Of a stretch of 64,000 nt of DNA, positions 40,471-50,600 are shown piece after piece. A model generated the notes under the pieces. That model saw only the letters and a program-made list of their open reading frames with translations. It was not told where the DNA came from and searched no databases. How positions within the stretch are numbered: position 1 is the stretch's first letter; every line of letters starts with the position of its first letter. Source of the stretch: Maniola hyperantus (lineage: Eukaryota; Arthropoda; Insecta; Lepidoptera; Nymphalidae); assembly GCF_902806685.2 (NCBI RefSeq), contig NW_027188981.1:1-64000 (forward strand), written 5' to 3'. Made by a program: the position numbers and the translations under genes.

Positions 40471-41920
40471 TGTGACGTTGTAAATTTTGAACTACTAACT
40501 AGCGTCTCGCTTTTAATAAAAATCTATTTTGTTCAAAGTATGTTGGCGCCACCTAGCATCAAGGTGCAGAACTACGCGTGGGTCGATGTTCAGAGTTCAT
40601 TCGAGCCACAATAGATGGCGTTTGCTTCGTTGTCAATTGTCGTAAAAATAAAACAAAACACGATAATATCATTTGTTTATTGTTAAGTCATTAACAAAAC
40701 GGTTCTTATAATATATCCTTAGGTTCCGCAAATATTCGAAGGGAAATTGGCTTTATGATCAGACTAGCTGAGAGCGGCCACACTGGGGTTGCGTCTGGCA
40801 ACACCGAGCTTGTGAGAATTAGAATTTTTCTGGAGTCAACATGTGAAGACGAATTTTTTCGTTCCAGGAAAATCTCACTCTCTTTCGCCCATGGCTTCGC
40901 CTGGGAAAATACAATTGTTATAAATTTAGTCATCCTATCGTATTTCAATATTTCATCAGTTATGGTGAGTGAAAAATCAAGTGATGTGGATTCGACAAAA
41001 TGGCGGTTTGGTTAGAGAAAATCCTAATTTCATGATTTCCTTTCAGTTCCAGTTATTTTACTTTCCCAAATAAATGAGGATAATGGGTTTGTGGGTGGAT
41101 TCCTGAAAACCATTGGTGGCCAGGAGTTCAATAGGTGAGTTGTGTTTGATCGGAAAATTCCACGTGTCGAAATTTTGACACAGCACAAATGATAACCTTG
41201 TTTTTCTTTGTTGCAGGGTTTTGTTTTTCTTCTTTCCGTCTTTAATTCTTCTGTTCGTTTCTAAATTTACGTTTTACGGTTTTGCACATTCACGTTGGCA
41301 ACTTAATTTCTATGGATAAGACTTGGTGAAAATCTTTGTAATGAAACATTTCGGTTGTGAAGAATCAACTAAATTGAGTTTTGGATCTTGGCCGATGCCG
41401 TCCAGCTACATTGCAGTCTTCGCACCTACAAGTAAGCAAATGTTTTGTATCCTGGAACAGTTTAGTGAACCTTCTTAGTGTATGTGTACAGTAAGAACCC
41501 TGTCTTTACTACTGAGCTTTTATTTTGAAACAATTTTATGAATTTTACTGTGTCATTGTCTATTCCATGCCAATGGCATATTAAATTTAAAACATAGATT
41601 TTATGTACTATCTACCTAAGGCATTCTAATGTATCTAAATTAAGTCTTGGCGTTAAGCTAGAATTACTAAGCATTATTAGCCATCATTATGTATTAAGCG
41701 ACCCCGGTAAAAGTTACATTAAAAACAATTTTGCCTAACATCTAGCAAATTTCATTTATAACACCTCATATACATTACAAGGGAGTCGACGGCTAGCTTC
41801 TTTTCTTTACTAGGTAGATAGATCAAGTAATAAAGTATTTTTTTCATCTAATCTTTGTAAGGTGGTAGATTATTCCGTATCCGGGTATATTTCCATTCCG
41901 CTCAATTTACCACCCTTACA
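40471..41920 (+). repeat. Gypsy B 3' LTR (1,450 bp)
   Basis: Same length as the 5' LTR and nearly identical. It is followed by the AGGT duplication and by the first part of the Gypsy A gag. Confidence 0.95.
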
Positions 41921-42122
41921 AGGTTCCGCACAACTACTCAACAAAATCGCCCGCCGCTTTTCGCCTGACTCGTCCGCGTCATCGTCGATTTCATTTGCGA
42001 GAAACCATTGTTCTATGCGTCCTTTGTACAACTCCCATTCCTGTGTTTCGTGATTAAACACTGTCAATAAGCCCACTGACACTTTATCCATGCTTGCTCG
42101 CGTTTTAATCATTCGTCGCCAC

Positions 42123-42254
42123 TGTTATTTATAGTTTTTGGGTAGTCTCAATGAAACGCAGTTACTTCTTTACTCGCTATATTTCTACTGACTCATGCAT
42201 CGCGCGGCTGCAACCGCGCACCTTTCATTTTCTATCTACCTACATCCTATAACA
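42123..42254 (-). repeat. Gypsy A 5' LTR
   Basis: Second copy of the 132-bp Gypsy A LTR; it is the upstream LTR of the minus-strand element. The primer-binding-like TGGCGACGAATG follows on the minus strand, and TTTTC (42255-42259) is the target duplication. Confidence 0.9.
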
Positions 42255-42400
42255 TTTTCCTGACCAAGGACGGTGAGATTTTCGCATTTGGCGGGACTGG
42301 CGGAACAAGAATCCCAACTGCAATCTTGGGGACGCTTGCGTACTTGTTTCTGGGGTACACTCTTGAGCAGTTTAGCGATCCTCCTTGGATGCACGAAAGC
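42255..42400 (+). pseudogene. Gamma-glutamyltranspeptidase-like gene, C-terminal part
   Basis: Directly after the Gypsy A LTR, one frame encodes LTKDGEIFAFGGTGGTRIPT, then AILGTLAYLFLGYTLEQFSD. In GGT the corresponding region, after the catalytic core, reads DGxxxxVxGxSGGxxIxTA followed by a hydrophobic helix and a short substrate-proximal tail. The frame is in phase with the part that ends at 28387, so the gene was intact at this point before Gypsy A inserted. GGT likeness fades near 42395, before the usual stop, where the sequence changes character. Confidence 0.8.
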
Positions 42401-42747
42401 TGTAAGCCCGTTAAACAATTCACTCCAAATTTAAATAATTTGTCTGAGTCTCAAACGGTCGTATTTAATACTGTCATACCAGAAAGGCCTCTTACATTGG
42501 CTATCGCTGAATGCACGTCCTCTTGGACAAAAGTGCTACGCACATTTGTTTAGTTTTGCGAAATTGCGTAAAGAATTATCTAAGCGTTCATTGGTGATAG
42601 CACATAGCGTTTGCGTGTGCGAAGGAGAAGCGGTTTGCGTTAGCGGGGCTTGACCCATAATAATATATCCAAGCGTGGTTTGTAATGCGTGAGGCATACC
42701 AGGCGGCGCCGCTACGCGGCCTGATAGCAAAATTTGCGTAAACATTT

Positions 42748-45403
42748 CGACACCTCCTACGTATAATATCGTAACTGCATTTTATCAACTTTACAGTAGA
42801 GCTGTTTTGCAAGCAGATTAATGATGCTCATGAGGTCAAATACTGTCGTATAGGAACCAAATTTCGCATACAGCTACATTTTTATGGGTGGAACATTACC
42901 TTTGAAAAGGTTACTTGATTTTTTTGCCAGATTTCCTTAAAAATCACATACGATATTTTACTTTGGAAAATATCAATCGTATTTCATTGTATATAGTACT
43001 TACTATACTTTACGTCGAAGATAATGTAGGATTAAATAATTTTTGATACACATACGATAATTTACATCGATACTAATTAAATAATAATGTGTATTACGAC
43101 AGTATACTATAGATTAAAGTCATTATAACGTAACGCGGGTAATATATTGAGGAATAATTTCTTTCCTTAAACTAAAATAATATAATGTATTTCATAATTA
43201 CAACAGTCCAAATAAACATCAACTACTCTCAAAAACTTAAAAACTAATCAATGCTTTTTTCATTATTATTATGGTTGTAATATTACTAGTAGTGTTATAT
43301 TCGAAAAGATTATTAAATCCCTATAATTACGGAGACAATTTTGAAATAAAATATATAATAATTTAAATCCGCGACACAAAAGTCTCTTTCAGAAACTAAA
43401 AATATAATAAACTTTCTTTACTTATTGGTCGTAAGTATAATAAACTTAACTGCTCAGTCTTTAAAATTACAAAACTAGTAAAACAATAAAATAAAAAATT
43501 CTAAAAAATTAAGCCAAATCCAAATTAATTGCCAATTTTATTCTGGTATACTTTGGGAGAAAATCATGATGAGCACTGGGGATGATTTGAGCCTTGCACA
43601 TTAAGTCATCTTTTTTTGCCTTTGAAATCAGCCGTCTATGGTCACACAGAACAGTGGATACACATTGTTTTCTGGCAGACACCTTCATAGATAAAATATG
43701 ATAATCAGCAGCTAAATCATTTTTATAAAACAACTTAAAAGAATCTTCAGGTTTGACGAAGACGTCTCTTATTTTATTCCATTGCATTTTATCCCCATGA
43801 GTGTTTTCAACCTAATTACCCTTTGACAATGCTTCCTAATTAAAAGCATCGGTGTATTTTAATTCCTCAACTATGTAAAGCTTTCCTTTTTGCTTAGCCC
43901 AGCGTACGTACGTGTACACAAATTATTAATTTACTGAAAATGTGTTTAAAAACATCTTTTAACATACAGTTAAATGATTTCCTTGAGTTTCAATGTTACC
44001 AGTCTATAAATTTAAGTAAAATAACGCTTATATTCAGTATCAGCAAAAACCTTGCGTTTTATTTGATTCATAACCAAATTTGCCATGACCCCAAAACCTA
44101 TTGAAAATCAGTATTCTTTCTTCTTCATAATATGATACGTAGGACTCAAAGATTTACCACACCTTACAGTAACCATCACTACTTTCATTAACTCATACTG
44201 CTTGCTGAAGTTTCTTAGCATTTTCCTTTTGTTGTCTTTCCATTTAGTAACATGTCAACGTCTGATATTTCCGTTTCTTGGGTTGTTCTTCTTTTTCCTA
44301 GAAGTTTGTATGAGGACGAAGACAATGGCGAGTTTGCTTGCGGAGTGTAAACCAAATTAGTTTAGGTTGAATCAACAGCCTATAGTGGTGAACAAACCAG
44401 GGATAAAAGTAGTTATCGCAATTAAAATCTAGACAATTTATTGTCCAGTCTGGTGATGGATATTGTGTAATATTTTGAATAGCTGCTGAAAAATCTTCAT
44501 CTAGTTCTAAAGGAAGGGACAAACTATTTTATAATTTTGAAATTTTATTTTTAAATACTCATCCTACTATGAACAATATATGATAAAATATACATGTACA
44601 ACGAATTAATTAAAACTTTTTGCTTAACATCACTGTTCCCTACTTTGTTACGTAAGTGAAACACTATGTCTTTGATGTATTTTCTCAAAACCAGATAAGC
44701 AATCCATCATTTGGTTTATTCCCACAATATTTGCGTCAGAGGGGAGTAGTGGTTCTGTGAAAAAAAGTACAAAATATCTTATAATTGAGATTTTTTGAAA
44801 AGAATACTATTGTAAGTTATTTTTTATAGCGTAGTAAAATATCTTAAATACAACATAAGATAGAAAATCACGAAGAAATTCCGACGTAAAGTATTGTAAG
44901 TACAAATACGGGAACCGTGTATATATTGATTCCATCGTAGAGTATCTTAAGTATATACTTACGATATTTGAAAAGTAACTGAGATCGAAGTAAAATATGG
45001 TAAGTCATACTTAAGATATTTCACTATGGGTATTATACAATTTTATATTTATATATATATTTTTCATATTAAGATATTATTAATATAAGAGAAACACATA
45101 ATTCACCTTCTCTCCTCATAGAATCCTCTCCCGCGTAATTAATCGGTACTAACAGTTACGATCCGGTCGCGCGGCTCAACGATGACCCCACCCCCGCGTA
45201 TTGTATGGGAACTACACCATACTATATTTTACTTCGATCAAGATGAACATACGATAATTTACAGTCTTATTATCTAAGGTTCTATTGTAAATAAAAAAAA
45301 TTTGATTAGGCCAAACGATAATATATGTAATAAAGTATTTGAAAATCGGTAAAAGTCATTTTCGCCAATTTGTTGGTTACGATACTATACGTAGGAGGTG
45401 TCG
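42748..45403. mobile_element. 2,656-bp terminal-inverted-repeat DNA transposon, Sola-like (tentative)
   Basis: The ends are 28-bp inverted repeats with one mismatch, beginning CGACACCTCCTACGTATA. A 4-bp duplication ATTT lies at 42744-42747 and 45404-45407. Inside, a minus-strand frame (43787-43509) encodes KPEDSFKLFYKND, ISKAKKDDLMCKAQIIPSAH and HDFLP. This resembles, from memory, the C-terminal end of transposases of a family I associate with Sola, where a PFxxFYK block precedes an ISKAKKxDLxxLLxxIPPxxHxFF motif. A 4-bp duplication is compatible. Most transposase sequence is lost, so this copy is defective. Confidence 0.65.
43509..43787 (-). pseudogene. Transposase C-terminal fragment of the 4-bp-TSD element
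   Basis: 92 residues including WNKIRDVFVKPEDSFKLFYK and ISKAKKDDLMCKAQIIPSAH. The block order matches the end of a transposase family that I recall from insects. The rest of the protein is missing. A second minus-strand frame at 44298-44522 may be another remnant, but I do not recognise it. Confidence 0.45.
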
Positions 45404-45830
45404 ATTTGCGCGCCTAAAATCATATCAACCTTACTTGGAAGGTGATAGGTATTGTCCGCGAGTGGTACGCTTTCTAAGTAGTTGAGCAGCGACCTTTCAA
45501 CTGGCGATGTAGGTAAGTGATCTGTGATTTTGTCGACAATCAACGGCGTAAGTGAATATGTTTTATCATTAAAGCGTGAAAATATTGTAATACTACTTAT
45601 ACCCTTAATTCTACTGGACCTGCCTCCAAACCCGTTTACAACCGCAGGATAAGACATGGTCTTAGCAGTTAAATTTAAGCGTTTAACACAATCACTTGTG
45701 ACATAATTATGTTGCGATGCATTATCTATAAGACATTTGAGTGTGTACGCTGTCCCTCTAGAGTCTAAAGCACGGACGCAGGCGGTTGCGAGCAAGACGG
45801 TTGTGCGTATGTGCATACTATTGTTTAGCG

Positions 45831-46240
45831 AGCAAAGCGAGACTGCGGGTTGACTTTGTGATTTTGTGTCAGAAGGGTAAAGTAAAGTAAAGTAAAATAT
45901 GCTTTATTGTACACCAAAACAAAAACAATAGACATATAACAAATACAGCATGTACAATAGGCGGCCTTATCGCTAAAATAGCGATCTCTTCCAGGCAACC
46001 TTAGGGTAGAGGATATAAAAATTAAAGAAAGCGGAAGGGGTGTACTAATAAAATAAAGTAAATACACATAATATACGTATGTATATATATATTTTTTTTT
46101 TATTATTAACATACAAGAGAAAATTACACATAATAGGTAGCACGCATTGTAAAAACACAGACAATACATATACATATAGATGGATCAGTAGACGCCCGGC
46201 GCGTATGAGTTCAGATTGCAACTAACTGCGTGTGCGATTC
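45831..46240 (-). repeat. LINE 3'-end repeat and AT-rich flank
   Basis: The minus strand of 45877-46000 begins GGTTGCCTGGAAGAGATCGC, contains GGCCGCCTATTGTACATGC and ends AATAAAGCATATTTTACTTT. This is a widespread 3' end of lepidopteran LINEs with its polyadenylation signal and a TTTAC-repeat tail. No coding sequence remains. The flank to 46240 is AT-rich and without recognisable features. Confidence 0.7.
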
Positions 46241-46296
46241 TTTTGCTTGTAGATGCGAAGTGAAAGGAAGTAATTAGGAATGTAATGCGATAGGAA

Positions 46297-46743
46297 ATGT
46301 GTATTTATAAGGAGCGTGAGGGAGAAGGTAGTAGGTGTTGGTTTGGCGCGTACAATCTGAATAATGGGAAATCCGAGGCAGTTCGTCATTTTTCTCAAGA
46401 AGGGGCTATAAGAACAAGTATCTACAGGATAATCAAACATGAAGACTCAGGAGAGACTGATTTTAAGAATATTCCGGGAAGGCAACGTACTATAGCAACT
46501 GTGGCCCTACCGCGGTTGTTTGACAGCTACAATGTCACGATCGCAATCATCTCTGATTGGTTAATGCTCGCTCACTATTGGCCACAATGCATTGTTGCAA
46601 CAAGAATCGCACAAATTCAGCCAATCAGAACAATTGAGATTGTAATAATGATTGATGCAGGTTTTAGACAATCGCCCTACTGATCGAAACATAGATAAGG
46701 TAAAAAAGGTTTTTAAAGAAGCACTTTCAACATCTGTGAGGAC
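46297..46743 (+). pseudogene. Mariner-like transposase, N-terminal part, split by a MITE and a LINE
   Basis: GKSEAVRHFSQEG, TSIYRIIKHEDSG and NIPGRQRTIAT form the first helix-turn-helix of a Tc1/mariner transposase, including the GRPR-like basic patch. After an inserted MITE (about 46507-46680) the frame resumes NIDKVKKVFKEALSTSVRT, the start of the second HTH. It stops at the 13-bp duplication, where an R1-clade LINE begins. The rest of the transposase is at 59356-60041. Confidence 0.78.
46507..46680. mobile_element. MITE-like insertion of about 174 bp in the mariner transposase
   Basis: The insert starts near TGGCCCTACCGCGGTTGTTTG and ends near GACAATCGCCCT, with diverged inverted ends (GCGGTTGTTTGA against GCGATTGTCTAA read from the other side) and ACTG on both sides. 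It carries no coding capacity. Boundaries are approximate. Confidence 0.5.
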
Positions 46744-46835
46744 TTTTTTTTTTTTTTTTTTTTTTTTTCTCTAGGAGGAGGAAAAATCCCTAATGGACTT
46801 CTGTCTATCGACAGGGTGTGTCCGACTCGCACGGA

Positions 46836-47605
46836 CTAAAAAGACTTCCCCCTCTGCGAGATCAGCACGGAACCGTGTAACATTACTTCGTGCTGACCCT
46901 CTGGTTGCTCTCTCTCCTTTTTTTCTTGTTTTTCTCTATCCTCCCTTCTCAACATTATGGCTCTCAGCATCTGACCGTATCTGTGCCACTCATTTTCGCT
47001 TGACACCATACGGGCTACCAGATTTTGGGCGTTGACACTGTCGCTTGCTCCCTGTGCTGCTTCTCTAAGATCCGCGCACGCGGGACACTCAAAAATCGCG
47101 TGTCTCGGGGTGTCTTCCTCTCCGCAAAAGTAGCAATTTTCAGTAGGCGCTTTCCCTATTGCGAAGAGGTAGGTGTTGAACACCCCGTGGCCGCTGAGTG
47201 CTTGTGTCAGCCAGCGGTCTACTTCCCCATGCTTCCTCGTGTGCCATTTTTTCAAGTCGGTAATGAGTGTTCTGGTCCAGGTCCCTTTGCCTGCTCCCGA
47301 CCATTCCTTTACCCACTCCTTCAAGGTATCTTCTCGCACTTCTAAAAGTGTTTTCTCCTTGCTATCGAACAGCTTAGCACGTTCTTTTACCAGTTTTGCA
47401 ATAGGCACAAGCCCGGCTATCACTAGCACGGCTTCAGTGGAAACTGTTCGATATGCTCCACAAATACCTATAGCAAGTCGCCTTTGGACTCCTTCTAATT
47501 TCTTTCTATACAGTTCCACCTTCATAGCTTCACTGAATATTGGTGCCCCGTAAAGAATAATGGAGTGGGCCACTGATGCCAACACCCTCCTCTTGCTCGC
47601 TCTAG
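46836..47605 (-). pseudogene. R1-clade LINE ORF2, C-terminal part
   Basis: VLASVAHSIILYGAPIF starts the post-RT region. RRLAIGICGAYRTVSTEAVL, GLVPIAKLVKERAKLF, WTRTLITDLKKW and LTQALSGHGVF follow. The C-terminal CCHC-like zinc module (CYFCGEEDTPRHAIFEC) is the signature end of R1/TRAS/SART-type ORF2. The reading frame is open to the stop at 46836. Confidence 0.88.
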
Positions 47606-47609
47606 GCGA

Positions 47610-50600
47610 AATTTATACCCCAAATTTTCGTAGTTTTCCGCTCTTTTCCGACTCGGACGGTGCCCGCGCGTGAGGACCGTGCGCCTGACCGCTTTTCCGA
47701 CAATTTTCGCGCGGAAAACGCGGAAAATCGTGCGCCGATCACAGCATAGACATCTGTACCGAGCTGATATAGCTAAGTGGAATTTCTCATACAAAATTCA
47801 TAGATTTGCTTAAAGAAACTGCATAAATCCTGCGTCGTTGTCCCGGTTCTTCGAATTTTCACGTGAAAATCTCTCAGGGCGTTGCTTTCCACCGGCCCCA
47901 GCGTCCTGCGAAAGAAAATCCAAAATTAAAATTTTCAAAAAATTTTCACTTACAAAATTTTTCGGCAAAATTTATACCCCAAATTTTCGTAGTTTTCCGC
48001 TCTTTTCCGACTCGGACGGTGCCCGCGCGTGAGGACCGTGCGCCTGACCGCTTTTCCGACAATTTTCGCGCGGAAAACGCGGAAAATCGTGCGCCGATCA
48101 CAGCATAGACATCTGTACCGAGCTGATATAGCTAAGTGGAATTTCTCATACAAAATTCATAGATTTGCTTAAAGAAACTGCATAAATCCTGCGTCGTTGT
48201 CCCGGTTCTTCGAATTTTCACGTGAAAATCTCTCAGGGCGTTGCTTTCCACCGGCCCCAGCGTCCTGCGAAAGAAAATCCAAAATTAAAATTTTCAAAAA
48301 ATTTTCACTTACAAAATTTTTCGGCAAAATTTATACCCCAAATTTTCGTAGTTTTCCGCTCTTTTCCGACTCGGACGGTGCCCGCGCGTGAGGACCGTGC
48401 GCCTGACCGCTTTTCCGACAATTTTCGCGCGGAAAACGCGGAAAATCGTGCGCCGATCACAGCATAGACATCTGTACCGAGCTGATATAGCTAAGTGGAA
48501 TTTCTCATACAAAATTCATAGATTTGCTTAAAGAAACTGCATAAATCCTGCGTCGTTGTCCCGGTTCTTCGAATTTTCACGTGAAAATCTCTCAGGGCGT
48601 TGCTTTCCACCGGCCCCAGCGTCCTGCGAAAGAAAATCCAAAATTAAAATTTTCAAAAAATTTTCACTTACAAAATTTTTCGGCAAAATTTATACCCCAA
48701 ATTTTCGTAGTTTTCCGCTCTTTTCCGACTCGGACGGTGCCCGCGCGTGAGGACCGTGCGCCTGACCGCTTTTCCGACAATTTTCGCGCGGAAAACGCGG
48801 AAAATCGTGCGCCGATCACAGCATAGACATCTGTACCGAGCTGATATAGCTAAGTGGAATTTCTCATACAAAATTCATAGATTTGCTTAAAGAAACTGCA
48901 TAAATCCTGCGTCGTTGTCCCGGTTCTTCGAATTTTCACGTGAAAATCTCTCAGGGCGTTGCTTTCCACCGGCCCCAGCGTCCTGCGAAAGAAAATCCAA
49001 AATTAAAATTTTCAAAAAATTTTCACTTACAAAATTTTTCGGCAAAATTTATACCCCAAATTTTCGTAGTTTTCCGCTCTTTTCCGACTCGGACGGTGCC
49101 CGCGCGTGAGGACCGTGCGCCTGACCGCTTTTCCGACAATTTTCGCGCGGAAAACGCGGAAAATCGTGCGCCGATCACAGCATAGACATCTGTACCGAGC
49201 TGATATAGCTAAGTGGAATTTCTCATACAAAATTCATAGATTTGCTTAAAGAAACTGCATAAATCCTGCGTCGTTGTCCCGGTTCTTCGAATTTTCACGT
49301 GAAAATCTCTCAGGGCGTTGCTTTCCACCGGCCCCAGCGTCCTGCGAAAGAAAATCCAAAATTAAAATTTTCAAAAAATTTTCACTTACAAAATTTTTCG
49401 GCAAAATTTATACCCCAAATTATCGTAGTTTTCCGCTCTTTTCCGACTCGGACGGTGCCCGCGCGTGAGGACCGTGCGCCTGACCGCTTTTCCGACAATT
49501 TTCGCGCGGAAAACGCGGAAAATCGTGCGCCGATCACAGCATAGACATCTGTACCGAGCTGATATAGCTAAGTGGAATTTCTCATACAAAATTCATAGAT
49601 TTGCTTAAAGAAACTGCATAAATCCTGCGTCGTTGTCCCGGTTCTTCGAATTTTCACGTGAAAATCTCTCAGGGCGTTGCTTTCCACCGGCCCCAGCGTC
49701 CTGCGAAAGAAAATCCAAAATTAAAATTTTCAAAAAATTTTCACTTACAAAATTTTTCGGCAAAATTTATACCCCAAATTTTCGTAGTTTTCCGCTCTTT
49801 TCCGACTCGGACGGTGCCCGCGCGTGAGGACCGTGCGCCTGACCGCTTTTCCGACAATTTTCGCGCGGAAAACGCGGAAAATCGTGCGCCGATCACAGCA
49901 TAGACATCTGTACCGAGCTGATATAGCTAAGTGGAATTTCTCATACAAAATTCATAGATTTGCTTAAAGAAACTGCATAAATCCTGCGTCGTTGTCCCGG
50001 TTCTTCGAATTTTCACGTGAAAATCTCTCAGGGCGTTGCTTTCCACCGGCCCCAGCGTCCTGCGAAAGAAAATCCAAAATTAAAATTTTCAAAAAATTTT
50101 CACTTACAAAATTTTTCGGCAAAATTTATACCCCAAATTTTCGTAGTTTTCCGCTCTTTTCCGACTCGGACGGTGCCCGCGCGTGAGGACCGTGCGCCTG
50201 ACCGCTTTTCCGACAATTTTCGCGCGGAAAACGCGGAAAATCGTGCGCCGATCACAGCATAGACATCTGTACCGAGCTGATATAGCTAAGTGGAATTTCT
50301 CATACAAAATTCATAGATTTGCTTAAAGAAACTGCATAAATCCTGCGTCGTTGTCCCGGTTCTTCGAATTTTCACGTGAAAATCTCTCAGGGCGTTGCTT
50401 TCCACCGGCCCCAGCGTCCTGCGAAAGAAAATCCAAAATTAAAATTTTCAAAAAATTTTCACTTACAAAATTTTTCGGCAAAATTTATACCCCAAATTTT
50501 CGTAGTTTTCCGCTCTTTTCCGACTCGGACGGTGCCCGCGCGTGAGGACCGTGCGCCTGACCGCTTTTCCGACAATTTTCGCGCGGAAAACGCGGAAAAT

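Larger units (their letters stand above)
32579..41920 (+). mobile_element. Gypsy-type LTR retrotransposon B, very young, nested in Gypsy A
   Basis: 9,342 bp with two 1,450-bp LTRs (32579-34028 and 40471-41920). I see two differences between them. Ends are TGTGACG and CTTACA, and the 4-bp duplication AGGT is at 32575-32578 and 41921-41924. TGGCGCCCGAAC, two bases after the 5' LTR, is a lysine-tRNA-type primer-binding site. Gag (35202-36470) and pol (36470-39654) follow a long leader. A GGAGGGGAAG polypurine tract precedes the 3' LTR. No env-like frame is present in the 815 bp after pol. Confidence 0.95.
31831..42112 (-). pseudogene. gag: Gypsy A gag, split by Gypsy B
   Basis: The first about 60 residues lie at 42112-41921 (MDKVSVGLLTVF, ETQEWELYKGRIEQWF, RRAILLSSC). 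The frame then continues at 32578, beyond Gypsy B, with a capsid core (GFAERFKFHSACQGNRESLS, EWAARVRGLAKDCSF) and two zinc knuckles (CCVCNVFGHDSQIC and CRLCGVKGHIQRAC). Counting the 4-bp AGGT duplication once, the reading frame is uninterrupted across the Gypsy B site. This proves the order of events, and no other lesion is seen in gag. Confidence 0.88.
28388..42254 (-). mobile_element. Gypsy-type LTR retrotransposon A (contains nested Gypsy B)
   Basis: LTRs of 132 bp at 28388-28519 and 42123-42254 start TGTTAT, end ATAACA and differ at one base. The 5-bp duplication TTTTC lies on both sides (28383-28387 and 42255-42259). On the minus strand the 5' LTR (right) is followed by GTGGCGACGAATG, a primer-binding-like site. 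Then come gag, protease, RT, RNase H and integrase, and a GGAGGGA polypurine tract before the left LTR. Without the nested 9,342-bp Gypsy B it would be about 4.5 kb. It is inserted in the GGT-like gene; the GGT frame continues exactly across it when one copy of TTTTC is counted. Confidence 0.93.
42536..45830 (-). pseudogene. BEL/Pao retrotransposon protease region, split by a DNA transposon
   Basis: The minus-strand frame runs 45830 to 45408 (TAYTLKCLIDNASQHNYVTS, a retropepsin-like active region with D-N-A-S, then LPSKVDMILGAQ). It resumes at 42747 (FTQILLSGRVAAPPGMPHAL, TTLGYIIMGQ). This is the conserved BEL/Pao sequence at the end of protease, leading towards the RT. Across the insertion the frame is continuous when the ATTT duplication is counted once. 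Only this piece of the element is visible; LTRs and RT are not seen. Confidence 0.85.

Noticed and set aside
45825..46175. Hydrophobic minus-strand frame of 116 residues resembling a membrane protein
   Set aside because: It lies in the AT-rich tail and polyadenylation region of a LINE 3' end; the hydrophobic, Tyr-rich composition follows from AT richness.
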